Below are positions 4,481 through 5,262 of a stretch of DNA of 5,262 nt, piece by piece. Origin of the DNA: Selenomonas sp. (GTDB lineage Bacteria > Bacillota_C > Negativicutes > Selenomonadales > Selenomonadaceae). The position numbers and the translations under genes were made by a program. Position 1 is the first letter of the stretch; each line of letters begins with the position of its first letter. A model generated the notes under the pieces. The model saw nothing but the letters and a program-made list of their open reading frames with translations, was not told the origin of the DNA and did no database searches. The DNA is taken from NCBI GenBank assembly GCA_017940705.1, contig JAGAYB010000135.1:1-5262 (forward strand). The letters are read 5' to 3'.

Positions 4481-4845
4481 ATAAGCAATCAATAAGCCGA
4501 GTTTTGTTCCGCCCAAGGCGGCGACAATCATTTATCTAGGCATGACAGTTACCTGCCAGCTCAAGCGACTCAACCCGGAAGGTTCCGCGGGCCGCATCAT
4601 CCCTTCCCTATTTGGTCTTGCTCCGTGTGGGGTTTACCCAAGCCAGCCAGTCACCTGACTGCTGGTGCGCTCTTACCGCACCTTTCCACCCTTACCAGCC
4701 GAAGCTGGCGGTCTAAATCTCTATGGCACTATCCCTAAGGTCACCCTCGCTGGACGTTATCCAGCACACTGCCCTATGGAGCCCGGACTTTCCTCATCTG
4801 ATGTCAAAGCATCAGCCGCGATTGTCTTGACAACTTATATCAACA
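4481..4845 (-). ncRNA. rnpB: RNase P RNA, bacterial type A
   Basis: This is the catalytic RNA that trims tRNA 5' leaders, working with the RnpA protein. On the minus strand the universal blocks are GAGGAAAGTCCGGGCTCC (P4 5' region, 4778-4795), AGGGTGGAAAGGTGCGGTAAGAG (split here as AGGGTGGAAAGG then TGCGGTAAGAG; about 4671-4692), CGGAGCAAGACCAAATAGGG (the start of P15), CTAGATAAATGATTGTC (4523-4539) and ACAAAACTCGGCTTAT (4492-4507). P1 forms between ATAAGTTGTCA (4828-4838) and TGATTGCTTAT (4481-4491) with one mismatch. About 360 nt and the block order fit type A, which Negativicutes and Clostridia carry rather than the Bacillus type B. Ends are approximate: the promoter predicts a 5' end near 4845. 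The plus-strand reading frame across this region is meaningless. Confidence 0.96.
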
Positions 4846-4851
4846 GTTGAA

Positions 4852-4881
4852 AGTATAACACATTTATTACGTATCTGTCAA
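4852..4881 (-). promoter_or_regulatory. rnpB promoter
   Basis: On the minus strand a consensus TTGACA (4876-4881) lies 18 nt from TATACT (4852-4857, five of six). Transcription should start near 4845, just ahead of P1. Its strength fits a housekeeping RNA. Confidence 0.85.
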
Positions 4882-4972
4882 ATTTGGTCTTAAAAGTGTA
4901 TTATCCGTAGCCTCGTATTTTCTCCCTGGCTGTGCTAAACTAACAGAAAAAGAATTTAACGAGGTGTCAGTC

Positions 4973-5262
4973 ATGTATTACTTTTTCCTGCTGCTCATAG
5001 CAATACTATCCCTTATTTTCCTTTTAGAAATGCGTCATTCCCTGCGGCGTTCCAACATCAACAGCCGCCTTATCGACAAATACCGCGACGACCTGCAAAA
5101 TCCTCAGCTGATTGCCGACATATACAGCTGCTGTCAGCAGGATTACAAACTGCGCCGTGTCATAAAAAAATATCAGCTTACCCAAGACGACATAGAAAAG
5201 CTCTACCAAAAACTCCTCCTCTGGGGAAATTTCCACAAAGGCCGCCGTTTCGTCCCTATCAC
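4973..5262 (+). CDS. Membrane-anchored protein of unknown function (3' end outside window)
   Basis: ATG 4973 follows GAGGTG (4961-4966) with a 6-nt gap. The frame stays open for 96 codons to the window edge. Residues 2-18 are one hydrophobic segment (YYFFLLLIAILSLIFLL), likely an N-terminal anchor. From residue 19 the chain is charged and helical-looking, rich in Arg, Lys, Asp, Gln and Tyr, with a Cys-Cys pair in IYSCCQQDYKLRR and then KKYQLTQDDIEKLYQKLLLWG. No family is recognised. It is transcribed away from rnpB across an intergenic region of about 90 nt. A TGCTAAACT extended -10 (about 4933-4941) or TATTAT (4899-4904) may be its promoter; neither has a convincing -35. The minus-strand reading frame over the same bases is a shadow. 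Confidence 0.65.
   Translation, partial: MYYFFLLLIAILSLIFLLEMRHSLRRSNINSRLIDKYRDDLQNPQLIADIYSCCQQDYKLRRVIKKYQLTQDDIEKLYQKLLLWGNFHKGRRFVPI

Noticed and set aside
4665..4850. Plus-strand 61-codon frame
   Set aside because: It is antisense to RNase P RNA and has no coding support.

Overview
The window suggests a member of the Negativicutes (Selenomonas / Mitsuokella / Anaerovibrio-like, Firmicutes with an outer membrane). This is an inference from the mix of parts: a type A RNase P RNA, a c-di-AMP (ydaO/yuaA) riboswitch on an NlpC/P60 cell-wall hydrolase, a VanW-family protein, a cobalamin riboswitch, strong AGGAGG-type ribosome binding sites and mid-range GC. No single marker fixes the genus. 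All genes except the two cut by the window edges are on the minus strand.

Layout, left to right. (1) The 3' end of a plus-strand VanW-family gene (1-261) meets minus-strand genes at a shared hairpin terminator (272-311). (2) A small exported, Lys/Gln/Pro-rich protein lies at 344-646 with its own promoter. (3) A complete GntP-family permease lies at 764-2191. (4) A gene-poor control region (2192-2760) holds, in minus-strand order, a strong promoter, a cobalamin riboswitch aptamer, an intrinsic terminator, a perfect 10-bp hairpin, a second intrinsic terminator and a TATAAT box just before the permease. (5) folB (2791-3153) has its own promoter and terminator, and a probable 25-residue single-pass membrane protein (3252-3329) lies upstream. 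(6) A secreted PG-binding + NlpC/P60 endopeptidase (3483-4142) has a c-di-AMP riboswitch leader (about 4165-4301). (7) rnpB (about 4481-4845) has a clear promoter and terminator. (8) A plus-strand membrane-anchored protein of unknown function starts at 4973 and runs off the right edge.

The protein genes are mostly separate transcription units rather than one operon. The strongest theme is RNA control: three structured RNAs lie within about 2.4 kb. The points most worth a second look are the cobalamin riboswitch with no standard B12 gene behind it and two tandem terminators; an unusual expression platform for the c-di-AMP riboswitch, where the aptamer's 3' end can pair over the Shine-Dalgarno and start codon of the hydrolase gene; a FolB lacking the pterin-anchoring glutamate; and the unannotated small membrane protein. 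I found no mobile element, CRISPR array, tRNA or defence system.
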